DNA from: Phoronis australis
Lineage: Eukaryota > Phoronida > Phoronidae
Length of the DNA stretch: 64,000 nucleotides
Direction of reading: 5' to 3'
Assembly: GCA_002633005.1 (NCBI GenBank)
Contig: NMRA01000299.1
Coordinates: 331,754 to 395,753 of the forward strand
Under the pieces are notes generated by a model. That model saw only the letters and a list, made by a program, of their open reading frames with translations. It did no database searches and was not told the origin of the DNA. Shown here piece by piece: positions 12,501 through 23,100 of the stretch (its first letter is position 1; each line of letters begins with the position of its first letter). Position numbers and translations under genes: made by a program.

Positions 12501-13848
12501 ATTGATAATTATTTCATTTTCATAAATTCTGTCAAACTGTTGCGCATTGGCACTTTTCAAACACCAATCGTTAGTTCACTAAATCGCTGCATGTCAGCAC
12601 CACGAGCGGCTACATTGACGTCTAACGGCATCGCAACTTCGCCGTTCAAAATAAAGTTGTTACAAAGACTTTGTTGCGTAAATGATGAAATCCTTCATGT
12701 CAAGAGTAGTTTGTTTTCCCAAATGATCTTTTGTCTACTTTCTGAGGTTTTCCGCAACGACATGCTCTAATAGTACATGGGTGGTGACGCAGCACTGAAA
12801 AAAAGTGTGGGGGGGGCTTTAGACTCCCCCAGCCCCCTATCAGGCTATGATGTGCTGCCCATGTAGTATTACTCAGGGGCATATCCAGGATTTTTAGTTA
12901 GGAGGAGGGGGGCACGGCAAAGTATGAGGTAGGATTTTACCCACAAGATATTTGCACCCTTGAACTGCCAAATGAAATCTGAGAGTTTTAGGGGGGCCAT
13001 GGTCGCCTTGCCCGCCCCCAAATTCACCAGTGTTATCTTGTGGTATGATATGAAATTTCCTCGTAACTCAGGTGCATTTATTTCTAAGCTGATGTGTTGT
13101 CGTCGCTCTTTTCCTTTTAAGCTGTGTAATCCATTGTTTTCATCAATCCTGTTCCATATGCTAACAACACACTTAAACAGCAATATCTCCACAGAATTCG
13201 GTCCAAATTGTACATAATATATAATACATACCACCATGTTTGTCTCAATGAGACGAATCTTTTGATATGCGGCACATGCATATTCTTTTATTTTTTTACG
13301 AAATTATGTGGACAGGCAGATATTTTACGCATGATCGTCGCGTTTCAACGGCCATTTTCTCGATAACTGCTCACCCAATTTTTATGATTTTTGTACCATT
13401 TCATTTCTCACACTAAGGGCTTTTCAAAAATGTATGACACTTGGGCAATGTAAAAAAAAATTTAAAAACGTAGTTCTACACATCGAAAACCTCAGGTGTT
13501 CCTCTATGCGCAAAAGGTATTTATAACAACGTGACTTTGATGGTTTAGTCGGTGCGAGGCATAATTCGCCGAAAAAGCTTTTGGCGTACAGAGCGCCTAT
13601 AGCCTCTGCATCACCTCTGGTTCGGGCCAACAGAGGCGATGGTCATTGCCTAACTCTGAGTCTGAGTTGACTGGATGGACAAGTTCACTCCAAATAGACA
13701 AAGCTTCAATTTAACTTTAATCTTGTCGTGAACACAGCGTGCGTACTTTTTATTTTGAGCCACGCCAGCACATATTTCGGTAAGTATGGTGACTGTTCCA
13801 AATAAAAAGAACAAAGGAAAGAGAAGAAGAAAAAACTTACTTCGGCAT
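454..13848 (-). CDS. SNRPC: U1 small nuclear ribonucleoprotein C (U1-C), complete spliced gene, 6 coding exons
   Basis: U1-C stabilises pairing of U1 snRNA with the 5' splice site in the nucleus. Joining 13848-13841, 8246-8204, 7310-7202, 3161-3057, 2466-2359 and 557-454 gives 477 nt, or 158 residues plus stop, against 159 in human. All introns are GT-AG and all phases agree. The N-terminal matrin/U1-type C2H2 zinc finger is complete, with ligands C6, C9, H24 and H30, followed by the conserved helix (HKENV...YYQKWLEEQ). From about residue 60 the protein is a low-complexity Pro/Gly/Met-rich tail, as in animal U1-C. The start is fixed by the 8-nt first exon coding M-P-K, which matches the short first coding exon I recall for human. 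The gene lies head to head with NUP160. Identification rests on direct resemblance to the known family; function is from established knowledge. Confidence 0.97.
953..2310 (-). repeat. CTCF-motif-rich modular repeat, copy i (inverted), in SNRPC intron 5
   Basis: Minus-strand copy of the repeat family also seen at 18899, 32470, 42464 and 50845. Modules of about 150 bp carry CCACTAGnnGGC-type cores at about 1069, 1216, 1350, 1530, 1681, 1827, 1983 and 2136. Two give exact or near matches to the CTCF core: CCACTAGGGGGCAC at 1350-1363 and CCACTAGGAGGCGC at 1827-1840. The left end shows the family's GCGCCCA terminus and the right end the CCCACATA hairpin terminus. Short ORFs here are by-products of the repeat. 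Confidence 0.8.
2359..2466 (-). CDS. SNRPC: SNRPC coding exon 5
   Basis: Codes residues 89-124, a Gly-Pro-Met repeat region ([16 protein letters not shown]). It is exactly 108 nt, so skipping it would keep the frame. The donor is gtaagt. Confidence 0.94.
2467..3056 (-). other. SNRPC intron 4
   Basis: 590-bp intron with no recognised repeat or gene. Short open frames have no recognisable content. Confidence 0.8.
3057..3161 (-). CDS. SNRPC: SNRPC coding exon 4
   Basis: Codes residues 54-88 plus one base: T-A-A-F-K-A-G-K-I, then a Gly/Pro-rich stretch ending [10 protein letters not shown]. This parallels human TTAAFQQGKI...GAMIPPPPSL. Confidence 0.95.
3305..3810 (+). mobile_element. CAGGG-ended non-autonomous DNA transposon, copy 1, 6-bp TSD
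   Basis: Ends CAGGGCTTGGAAT and ATTCTAAGCCCTG are terminal inverted repeats. The element is flanked by a perfect 6-bp direct repeat ATAATG (3299-3304 and 3811-3816). It contains several CCGCGG-type GC-rich stretches and no transposase. An inverted copy about 500 bp long lies at 34649-35148 with its own 6-bp duplication. CAGGG ends recall hAT elements, but hAT usually duplicates 8 bp, so the superfamily is left open. Confidence 0.85.
3817..7201 (-). other. SNRPC intron 3, remainder
   Basis: About 3.4 kb of AT-rich intron. I see no gene, RNA or well-bounded repeat. Overlapping short frames at 5883-6492 show no recognisable protein. Confidence 0.6.
7202..7310 (-). CDS. SNRPC: SNRPC coding exon 3
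   Basis: Codes residues 18-53 plus one base. It holds zinc ligands H24 and H30 and the YYQKWLEEQ helix that follows the finger. The donor is gtaagt. Confidence 0.97.
7638..8153 (-). mobile_element. 5'-truncated LINE, 3' end of ORF2, in SNRPC intron 2
   Basis: On the minus strand, 8150-7876 reads as the C-terminus of a non-LTR retrotransposon ORF2. It has a C-X-C-G...H-X-F-F-X-C-P zinc-knuckle-like motif ([17 protein letters not shown]) and then a frame ending in TGA at 7873-7875. A 3' UTR and an oligo(A) tail follow, seen as poly-T at 7636-7647. The insertion is flanked by an 8-bp direct repeat TGAAAGTT (7630-7637 and 8154-8161). The frame is open over its last 90 or so residues, suggesting a fairly young insertion. 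Confidence 0.75.
8204..8246 (-). CDS. SNRPC: SNRPC coding exon 2
   Basis: Codes residues 3-17 ([15 protein letters not shown]), including zinc ligands C6 and C9. The acceptor is a pyrimidine-rich tract ending in cag and the donor is gtaagc. It ends in phase 0. Confidence 0.96.
8818..10385. mobile_element. foldback-like palindromic element with tandem subrepeats in its arms
   Basis: The left arm (8818 to about 9604) and right arm (about 9640-10385) are inverted copies. The outer ends read AGGTTTTTTTGGGCATG and its complement, and the next 250 bp can be followed base by base with small gaps. Each arm is a run of degenerate subunits of about 170-190 bp. These share TCTGGCAGGGGTACCCC, CCACCACTGAAATTGTCTGG and GGTTGATCTAGCTCAATTTT blocks. 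This matches the foldback (FB) layout: very long inverted repeats built from tandem units with a short middle. No transposase is visible. The ORFs at 9154-9611 are repeat units read through. No target-site duplication was found. Confidence 0.7.
10569..11404. mobile_element. MITE, PIF/Harbinger-like, TAA target-site duplication
   Basis: 836-bp element with inverted termini of about 35 bp (GGGCTGTTCCAGYAAAAT and complement), each followed inside by a G-rich run (GGGAGGGGGG / CCCCCCTCCC). It is flanked by TAA at 10566-10568 and 11405-11407. A 3-bp TWA duplication is the hallmark of PIF/Harbinger. The inner frames (10777-11022, 11102-11407) show no transposase, so it is non-autonomous. Confidence 0.7.
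11905..12395. mobile_element. long-TIR MITE family, copy 1
   Basis: Arms of about 190 bp (11909-12115 and 12185-12390) are inverted copies around a short centre. Shared blocks include GGCGAATTATGCC, AAATACCTTTTG and TATCAAACTTTTTCTT. The same arms occur at 14335-15273, and one lone arm sits at 13495-13645. The 173-residue open frame from 12249 begins in this arm and is not a gene. Confidence 0.75.
12770..12872. repeat. short hairpin element
   Basis: TAATAGTACATGGG and its near-complement CCCATGTAGTATTA bound about 100 bp with C/G-rich runs between. It looks like a small inverted-repeat element. Immediately downstream, from 12875, a CAGGGGCATATCCAGGA-type sequence looks like another transposon end. 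Confidence 0.4.
13276..13475 (+). repeat. dispersed 200-bp repeat, copy 1
   Basis: Strongly similar to 15478-15660, sharing TTTTTTTACGAAATTATGT, TTTCAACGGCCATTTTCTC and GGCTTTTCAAAAATGTATGA. In the second place it is the centre of an inverted-repeat element. Confidence 0.7.
13495..13645 (-). mobile_element. long-TIR MITE family, solo arm, in SNRPC intron 1
   Basis: One arm of the element seen complete at 14335-15273, ending in the same CAGAGGCGATGGTCATTGCC terminus. It sits about 200 bp from SNRPC exon 1, so related elements flank the shared promoter on both sides. Confidence 0.7.
13841..13848 (-). CDS. SNRPC: SNRPC coding exon 1 (8 nt)
   Basis: Start codon plus five bases (M, P and two bases of K3), followed by a consensus gtaagt donor on the minus strand. 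There is an A at -3 of the ATG. It is far too short for ORF detection and was found by searching for a start that completes the frame of exon 2. Confidence 0.9.
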
Positions 13849-14107
13849 GCTTTTATCGAGGCTTTTTTCTCACAACTTGGGTGAGACACACAGACAGACA
13901 AACTATTTGTCTCAGAGCTAAAGATGTAACATATATTGTAACGGAAAAGTATTCAAAATAAATGAAAGACTGACAAGGATTACTGCTTTTTGTGCTTTGT
14001 GCTATATTTTTATTTCAAAACTACAAATTGAAGCAAAAACTTTTGTTGACGACCTTAACACACTCGAGTACCTCGAGAGTATTTTGTAATAGAGAGCATA
14101 AATGAAA
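13849..14107. promoter_or_regulatory. putative bidirectional promoter between SNRPC and NUP160
   Basis: 259 bp separate the ATG of SNRPC (13848, minus) from the ATG of NUP160 (14108, plus), so both 5' UTRs and core promoters must fit here or start in non-coding exons further out. The interval is AT-rich. It has a TATATTTTTA stretch near 14013 and a doubled CTCGAG (CTCGAGTACCTCGAG, 14064-14078). No mobile element intrudes. The bidirectional role is inferred from spacing. Confidence 0.7.
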
Positions 14108-14192
14108 ATGGCGGCAACTAGCATGGGATTTCGAGAAGTTGGTTATACAGCGAACACGGCTCGATCGTGGCGAGAAATTAGTGTTACTGTCG
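14108..14192 (+). CDS. NUP160: NUP160 exon 1 (start)
   Basis: Residues 1-28 plus one base (MAATSMGFREVGY...RSWREISVTV), donor gtagga. RSWREISVTVG parallels the RHFREFTVCSIG region of human NUP160. The weak length of this exon hides it from ORF searches; it is confirmed by phase agreement with exon 2. Confidence 0.88.
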
Positions 14193-17100
14193 GTAGGAAA
14201 TTGCTGTATCGCTTTAAATAGAGTATGTGTAATATGGAGTACCCTTTCAGATATGCTGTCTAGCGAGCAACCGGAGCTGATGAGAGCTCTCAAGGGTCCC
14301 ACCGTCCAGGGCCAGTGTCAGTGCACAGGGGTCCTTATGACCATCGCCTCTGTTGGCCCGAACCAGAGGCGATGCAGCTCCTATAGGCGCTCTGTACGCC
14401 GGAAGCTTTTCGGCGAATTATGCCTCGCACCGACTAAATCATCAAAGTCACGTTGTTGTAAATACCTTTTGCGCATACACCTTAGGAGGTTGTCGATGTG
14501 TTTAATTCCTTCCAACTCGAACTAATACTCCCGTTATCAAACCTTTTCTTCAAGCAGTCCCTATTTCATTTCCCAAACTCATGAACTCAACATTTTCACT
14601 CGGCGCACGCCAAAAGATTCTTTTAACCAGGCCAAAGGTCAGAAGTTGCGGTCCTACCGGCGAACTTTGAAAGCTGAAGTTCCCGCCCTTTGCGTAAGTG
14701 CTGCCGGGAACCTGCCATGCATTTGCCGTGTTGTTAAACATTAAAATGTCAAATATGTGCACAAAGACTATTAAATGTCATATCAACAGCATTTATTTTT
14801 ATCAAATACAAACAATAATTCATTGAAATACAATCAGTTTCAAGTAACGCCAATTAAAGACAAGTATAAATGGTGGCATTTTGGAAACGAACATTCGACT
14901 GACAAGACCGCAATGGCTCACCTTTAGCCTATTTAAAGATTGAGGTAATGAAGTCACATCACCTAGCGAGCGCAGTAAAAATTGGAGCGTGTGCAGTATA
15001 AATATGGTGAGTTCACGATTTTGGGAACTGAAATAGGGACTGCTCGAAGAAAAAGTTTGATAACGGGAGTATTTGTTCGAGTTGGAAGGAATTAAACACA
15101 TCGACAACCTCCTAAGGTGTTCCTCTATGCGCAAAAGGTATTTATAACAATGTGACTTTGATGATTTAGTCAGTGCGAGGCATAATTCGCCGAAAAGCTT
15201 CCGGCGTACAGAGCGCCTATAGGAGCTGCATCGCCTCTGGTTCGGGCCAACAGAGGCGATTGTCATTGCCTAAGGGGTCCTCAGCTTCTGATCGTCCCCG
15301 ATACAGTATATAATACTACAAGGTATGACACTCCGTACTAGAAATTCCATGGGTGTGGTGTTTCACTTCAGCTGTCCATAGCCAACACAGAACTATAAAT
15401 TTACACAAAACAGGAGTTCAACAAACCATCAAGAATTGTTCTTTCTCTCAATAGGGAATACCATTTACCGTTTATATTCTTTATTTTTTTACGAAATTAT
15501 GTAAAAAGGCAGATATATTACGCATAATCGTCGCCTTTCAACGGCCATTTTCTCAGTAACCGCTCACCCAATTTTTCTGATTTTTGCACCATTTCATTTC
15601 TCGCACCAAAGGCTTTTCAAAAATGTATGACACATGGGTATTGCAAAAAAATAAATAAAAAACGTCCTCCCTACTCATGGTTTGTTGAACCTCTGTTTTG
15701 TGTAAATTTATTGAGTTTTGTCTTTGCTATGGACGGCTGAAGTGAAACACCCATGAAATTTCTAGTTCGGAGTGTCATACCTTGAAGTAATATTTTGTGT
15801 ATTGGGGACGATCAGAAGCTGAGGACGCCTGTGTGTCAGTGACACCATGATTTCTCACTCAAGGCCTAGCTCAACTCAAGTGCTGCCCAACAGCCACAAC
15901 ACTCAGGTTCCTCCCTAGACAGCTCCACTGTCTGAACTGGGCCAGCTCAGCTGACATGGCAGTAGTTATCCCTATAGGGTTGCCTCTCAATGGGATTATG
16001 CCTCAAATTGATTAAACCATCAAAGTCATGTTGCTACTTTGCAATTACATCGCCCTGAATGCCACAAAGCGAGTGTTGAGAGCACGTTTGGTCTCACCGA
16101 TGTATGTGTGAGAAGAAAGTTGGTCACACTAGATGTGATAAGTCCCACAAGAGTGGTGGCATCCTTGGGTTTAACCAGTTGACCGTGGACATTGTTGATG
16201 GGTTTGAAATAAGTTGACTGCATGCTGTTTAAAAGTGCGACACAGGTTTTCAGACAAACCACAAATGTATGGGATTCCAGCGGTTATCCTGGGTCTATCA
16301 TCACTATTACTGGTAGGGTTCCAGGTGATCAGTGCAATGGGTCCACCTGAGTGGCCGACGAACGTCTGGTACAACGTGTACCGGACTGACTGCAATTATT
16401 ATTTATTAACATACATGTTTATGTTGCACATTGGGTCCATGGTAAACAAATTTATCTTTAATGCGATCTAACAAAAATAACTATCATTAAATTAAAAGTC
16501 AATAATGATTTTATGTTGGAACAAATTTAACCAAGTGGATCTGCTTTCCTATGATTTCTTTTTGGTGGATTTTATGATTTAAAACTTGTTTTATGTGGAG
16601 AATTAAAAAATGTTTTTGTTGCTAATGGTGGAAATGTTTTCTAGGCTCATCTCATTCTGAAGACCTCAAACTCCAAGATATTGCGGGGGGCTTTGGGTAC
16701 AGTGGCAGTGGACGTTTGCAGTCAGCTGTAAGGAATAGGTTCATACAATGGTAAGCTTGACATCACTAGATTTGGTTCATTTTTCCGGCTGTCTTGTGTA
16801 CCAGCGGTGCAATTTCAGGACTGTTGTTTGGATCCCAAGAAATTGAAACGATTTTGGAAGATGGAACCAGTGGGCCTTAAAAACATGTCGTGAATATGAC
16901 TTTTGTGTGATGGTCACGTTCCTGCTCAATAGTGTTTTCGGGCAAATCACAATCAAGGTCCATATTCGGTGGCCACTTTTGCTGAAAAATGAAGGTTTTC
17001 GTATAACTGTAAAAGCTGGGTTATTTTAAAGTACCATCATTGCAGGTTTGTAATCTAAAATATCTTTGCACAAGAACCACTGAATAAAATTTTATGGCCT

Positions 17101-20100
17101 AATTCATCACAGTTGTATAAAAGGGTACGTACACTACAACTTGGGGTCACAGCCCATTTCTACAATGCAAAAATTCATAAGGTAGCTGTTAATTTAATAA
17201 GTTCTTGGTCAAATTGAAGAAGTAGCACATACTAAAGTAATAAAAGTTATTACCGTGCTGATCAAGTTGTTCTAAATGATGATACATTGCATATCTTAAC
17301 ACAGTATAATGAGAACTTCTTCTCTTGCATTATTATTCTTACAAAAAGAAAATGACTAACTACTTTTTCAAAAACTTTATTGGTGCTATTTGCCTAGTTT
17401 TCAATACATTAACCACTTAAAGCAATACTATTACCAGTTTTCCACTGGTAAACAGTTAAAAATGGTACTGGTTGAGGGTGGGGGTACGTACACTACGCAT
17501 AGTCAATCAACATCAAATTTTAACTAAGTTACAAGTGTATGGGATGGTCTCGAGTTTTGTGCTGCCTCTACTTGTTGCAAGTTGTCTTGAGAGATAGAGA
17601 ACCTGCCTGTGCAACATCAGTTGTCCCATGACATGTCTTCTAGGATGTTAAGTACCAGCCAAGTCCTGTGTGGCATTTTTTGCCCACAAATTTGATAATG
17701 CCCATTGTTTTTTTGTCAGACTGGATTCATTTTGGAAATAGAGTATTGTTCATGAGAACAGCAGTTCTGGCAGTATGTAAAAATACTTGTGGGCAATACT
17801 TTATAGCACAGAGGTTGAAGGTACGTACACTGCACAGGGGTACGTACACTACATTTCAATGACTTGTCAGATTTATAAAAAAAAATACTTAGAATCTACT
17901 GAGTTATTTCATTTATCAAATCTATTTAAAGAGAGCAAATAATAAGTACTCCATACATGTGCATATCTGTCTATCATTACTTGAAAACAGGCACATGATA
18001 TATTGTAGGGGTACGTACACTACACAAATGCTAATATTTCACTCGAAACAAATGTATTTGTAATTAACATCCTTTTAACCGAGCATTTTTAAAGGAGGAA
18101 ACTGTCTGTGACAAGTGTTGCTTACTTACCGTGTAATATTTTTGTTTCATAATATTTGTTCACATCAGGGTTCGTACACTACACAGGGGTACGTACACTA
18201 CATTTCAATGACATGTCCAGTTTGTAACTAAATACTAAGATCCTACTGAGAGTTAGTTGATTTTCTCAATCAATTCAAAGAGAAAAAAATAAAAAACAGC
18301 ATTCATGTGCATATCTGCCATACTTTGAAAATAGGCACAAATTAAAATATAGGGGTACGCACACTACACAAAATTAAGTGCTAATATTTCACATCCTTTT
18401 AACCTGACATTTTTAAGGAAGGAAACTGTCTATGACCAGTGTTGCTCACTGACCAAGTGATATTTTAATTTCATGGCATTTGTAAACATGGGGTTACGTA
18501 CACTACAAAAGGGGTACGTACACTACATCACTGTTTCTGCAGCACGTGGTAACATAATGCTGTATGGCCATTTATTTTTCTTTGATGATAATAAGCACCA
18601 TGTTATTTAAAAGGCAATAATTTCATTTGCAAAGACCGTTTGTGTTACTGAATTCCACATGGGGGTACGTACACTACATTTTGTTAGCCTTTTTGGCCCA
18701 TTTTCAACATATCAGAACCCAGTCAATATCCAAACTTATGGTTTGTTTAGATATTGAATAATTTGCTGTGTTGCTTAGGCTAACATATTCTGCAGTTCTT
18801 TTGTTACAGAGTGTGAATTTTAGGTTTTAACCTTCTTTACAGTAGGTGAGGGTTAGAAACACAGAATTTACAAGTTTTGTAACGAGTGCCTGGTTTATTA
18901 TGCGCCCACATATTTATATGTGGACGCATTATGCCGTCATCTCCGTCCGTCCGTCCGTCCGGGCGGCGTCCGGCGTCTGGCGTCCGGCGTCCGCTGCTCT
19001 ATCTCCAAAACCCTTTGACATACGTTCATGAAATTTGGCACATATGTTCTATTCAAGAATGGGACGGCATGTGCGAACTTTCGGACGGATCCGACTACCG
19101 GTGTGCCCTCTAGTGGCAATTTTAGTTTTTTACGCTTACCTTTGTATCTTCAAAAGTCCTGAACGGATTTTCATGAAATTTGGTATGTAGGCACCTATTA
19201 GTGAGATGACGCTATCCTGCCGTTTTCAGATGGATTCGACATAGTTTGCGCCACCTAGTGGCCATTTTTAGTGTTTTCGAGTCTGTTTTTGTGCGTCCAC
19301 CCCTCTATCAACCAAACCGCTCAAAGGATGATTGTGAAAATTGGCGTGTATGTGCTTACTATAAGGAAGACAGCTGACAATGATTTTCAGACGATTTGGA
19401 CTACTGTGGCGCCTCCTAGTGGCAGTTTTGTTTTTTTGCGCCCATGGCTGTATCTCCCAAACCGTTTGCAGGATCTTTACTAAATTTAGCAAGTGTATTT
19501 ATGTGATGTTGACAACGGACGATGACGACTTTAGGATGATTCTGATTACCGGTATGCCTCTAGTGGCAATTTTAGTATTTGCCTCTAGTGGCAATTTTAG
19601 TATTTTACATTGACCTCTGTATTTTCATAGGTCTTCAGGTGTATACTTTGTGTTACTTCGTGACTGTGAAGGAAAAGTTCCAAGTAGAAATTTGTTTCTG
19701 GCATTCTAATGCTGTGCTAATCTCGTATGTTGGTAAATTTGTTTTTAATTTTATGTTTCTGTGGTGCTTTAAGCAACTGGTGTATAGGATGTGCTTGTAT
19801 TATGAAGATTACTCACATTTTGCCCCTAGCCTATTGAGGAGACAATGACCATGCCTTTCCATTTTGCAAAGTATGCCCTCTACTGGCCACTTTATGGTAC
19901 CAATAAACAACCCTAGAAGGATACCGTATGCGGTGCAATTGTGGGCGCATTTCAACGCTCCGCGTTGCTCTTGTGATGAACCCTACCATTTCTTAATCAT
20001 GGTTAAGCACAACTTCATCTAAGTGATTCTGAAAGTGACTCAAGTTATTCCCAGTCATCTAAGCAATTGCTTACTTGATAAAAAATATATTTTTTTGCTG

Positions 20101-23100
20101 TTGACAATTGAAAATTGTAATTTTTAAAATGACCACTCGTAATGCTAAAAATGCTTGAAATTCATACAAAAAAACATGGATAAATTTCTTAAACATTGTC
20201 CGATTTTGATGATTCTTTTTTTAATTTGCACAACTAAATAACTCTTTGCATATGAGATTCAGTTTGCATTTAGTAAGTGATCAAAAAAATTATTTGAGAC
20301 CGTAACACAGTCAACTCTCGAATATGGACCTTGATTGTGATTTAGCCGTTTGCCATTTCAGGCGTACATCTGCCTGCACATTAGAGTTAGTGGAAGAGTC
20401 GCTGGATCAAGATCTTCATGGCAGCCATGTTCGGTTCCACTTCCCACATCAAAGCATACTGCCGGGCCTTTCCATCCATGAAGCTCACCGGGAGGTTGTC
20501 ATTCTTGTTATCACTGTGTCCACTGTGCACCGCCTCATATTTCCTCATCCTTCGAGACTTGAAAAAAATGTACGTATCTGCTTTGAAATATTGAAATTAG
20601 GCCTCTGTTGATTGAAACTGCTATATAAACCCACCTTCTGTTAAAAATATCTGTAATGTGGACTATTTCCCAACCGATGACTTATTGCTCGGGATCAGGC
20701 TTGATAACTTTGCTAGATCTGGCTGGTCATTTAATGTTCCAATCATGGCTGCAAGCAGTAAGATTCTGTTTGATCTTCCAAAGCCCCAAGCCGAGTTTTT
20801 AGACTTCTTGGAAGATAACTGGCAATCATAAAGCAGCTGAACCCAGCTGTTATTAGGTTGTTGTCAAATCAAGTTTGAAAGAACACTAAAAGATGACAGC
20901 TCTCTAGATGACTTGTAAACAAATCGTGTGAACATGGGATAATGGAGAATCGATCTTTGGCGCGTTTCATTGGCTTATATTTTGAGCCACTTTTGCAAAT
21001 TTCCAAAGAAAGATTTGCACCTTGGCATAATAAATGATAAAATGCCACAAAATAGTGATGTTTCTAATTCTTACACGATCAAAGCCTATTTATTTAGCAT
21101 GTAAGAGGTCCTGACTAATCAATTATAACAGCCATGACGAATTTGCTCAGCTGCACTGGTTGTGCGCAAGGTCCTGACAGATGACAGTGACTTGGAAATG
21201 CCATTAAGTAACGGCCTGTTTCAATGTGCGTCTTGTATTATCACCAAACATGAGAATGACAACCCTATTAGTAGCCAAACGACGGCCCCGATTTATCTTT
21301 TAGCTGAGTAGTTTTGAGTCGTGGAAAAATTCTCAAGCCTTTGTTTCTGCAGGCACATGTGTAGGAGTCATCTGCCACTCGCATGTCGCAGCCAGTGTAG
21401 CATGGACTACAGTGATTCAAGTGTGTGAATTTATGAATGTGCACCACCCCAAAGCCAGACACCAAAAGAGAACAGTGACAGTCCTAAATAAAAGTATACT
21501 GGCTTGGTTCTGTTAAGCGCCCCCCGGCTGTTGTAAAATACCCAGTGCTTTATGATGTTCACCGAGGTTGTTGTGCCCCAGAACCCGACACTCTCCTGCT
21601 CCATTGTTTACCTGTTCTCTTTGTCCGATGTTCCATGACTGTAGCCAGCTTTTGGAACTAGATTCCAAATTGTAGTTAGCAAACATTTCATTCTTCTCTT
21701 TGTATACCAACCAATTTTGTGACCTGTAGTTTGGGATTAGTGGTTGCCGTAAGTAAGAGCATTATCCGAACATTTTCTCGATGACCTAAAAATCATTTTT
21801 GGCGCTTAAAAATGCGAAATTTTTGTGACCTGGAATTTATGAATCTGAGCTGGATTTTGAAAATGCGACCCGGGATTTTGGCTAGGTCGCAAATTGCAAC
21901 CTGGCAATTTTCATATTGTCGAGCACTGAATTATAATTGTACTTCAGTCTCCTTGAAGGAATCCGTATTTATAACAGCTAATTATCGGCACAGTATTGTG
22001 TGTGTGTGAATGATTTCACAGTTATGGCGCAGAGACTTTTAGACTTGAAATTCTTGTTGAATCATGTGTTGTGACCACAGATGATGTGAAACGATGAAAT
22101 ATTTACTAATATGGTAGTTAGGCCTTGGTCATCATACTTTCAGTTTGGTATAACTGCCTGCTTGGAATGTGGTAACTATTATGCACTCAATTGCCGACTA
22201 GTTTGCTCACACATTGCGTCTGATCATGTGATCAACTGACAGCTCATAACAAGTTATACTCCAACGAAGCTATATTGCGAGGAAAGAAAATCAACAATAA
22301 TTTGACATGGTAGAAATCAATAGCAGATGGAGTCACAGCCAAGTAGGGCTAAGTTAGGCTCACCTCATGATGCAGTCAAGGCTGTGCCCCAATTATGTTT
22401 ATCTTGAATTGTATTATGTGCAGTTGCCTTAAAGAGACATCGTTTTTTCAGAAACATGTATTTTTGGGATTGTTGTGGGTGGTGGGATGGGATAGAGTTC
22501 TGGGAGTTATTAGCTTTGACCAGGCTATAAAGAAACAAAATTGGGTTTGTAGAATTCAATTTTTGTCTGTACCAATCTGCGATTGATTTGGTCAGATGAC
22601 CATGTCTTTTAGTATGATTTATCAAAAAGTGAATTCATAACAAAATAATGTTATCTATAAAATTTCTTACTTTCCCTTGATATAATTGGTTGAGAGAAAA
22701 TTTTCTAAATTATTTCATTTTCGCTTCATCCAACTTTTGACCTTAACATAAAAGTTATGTCCATAATTTCTTTTTCATAGGTGTCCATTTTTGCCGATGC
22801 GTCCGTGGCTACTGTTCGCCATCCGTCGAATTCACACTCAATCCACTCCACGAGCACTCCACAATTCTCTGTTCACACTGCCACCTCTTGGCTAACCATG
22901 GAGGGCGAGGCGCTCTTTGCAGTGGCGACGCACACTGGCAGCATCTTGTTGATCAAGCTGCCGTCCCATGACATCCAGGGGATCGTGACTCAACATGAGT
23001 TAAAACAGTCCTCTGTCATGCAGCGACTGTGGACAGGCTTGGTCCCTGCTATGATCAGGTAAGATGTAATGTGTTTTCTTCTCTTATTGTTTCATTTCAT

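Noticed and set aside
12249-12770. Longest single open frame in the window (173 residues, plus)
   Set aside because: Its first third is the arm of a MITE found elsewhere at 14335-15274 and the rest has no protein-like pattern; open by chance.
14102-14104. Upstream in-frame ATG for NUP160
   Set aside because: Possible, but it has a weaker start context and would add only two residues; 14108 is preferred.
17123-18677. CRISPR-like array from repeated 16-bp words
   Set aside because: Spacing is irregular (16 to about 360 bp), repeats are too short, the spacers are themselves repeats, and this is an intron of an animal gene.
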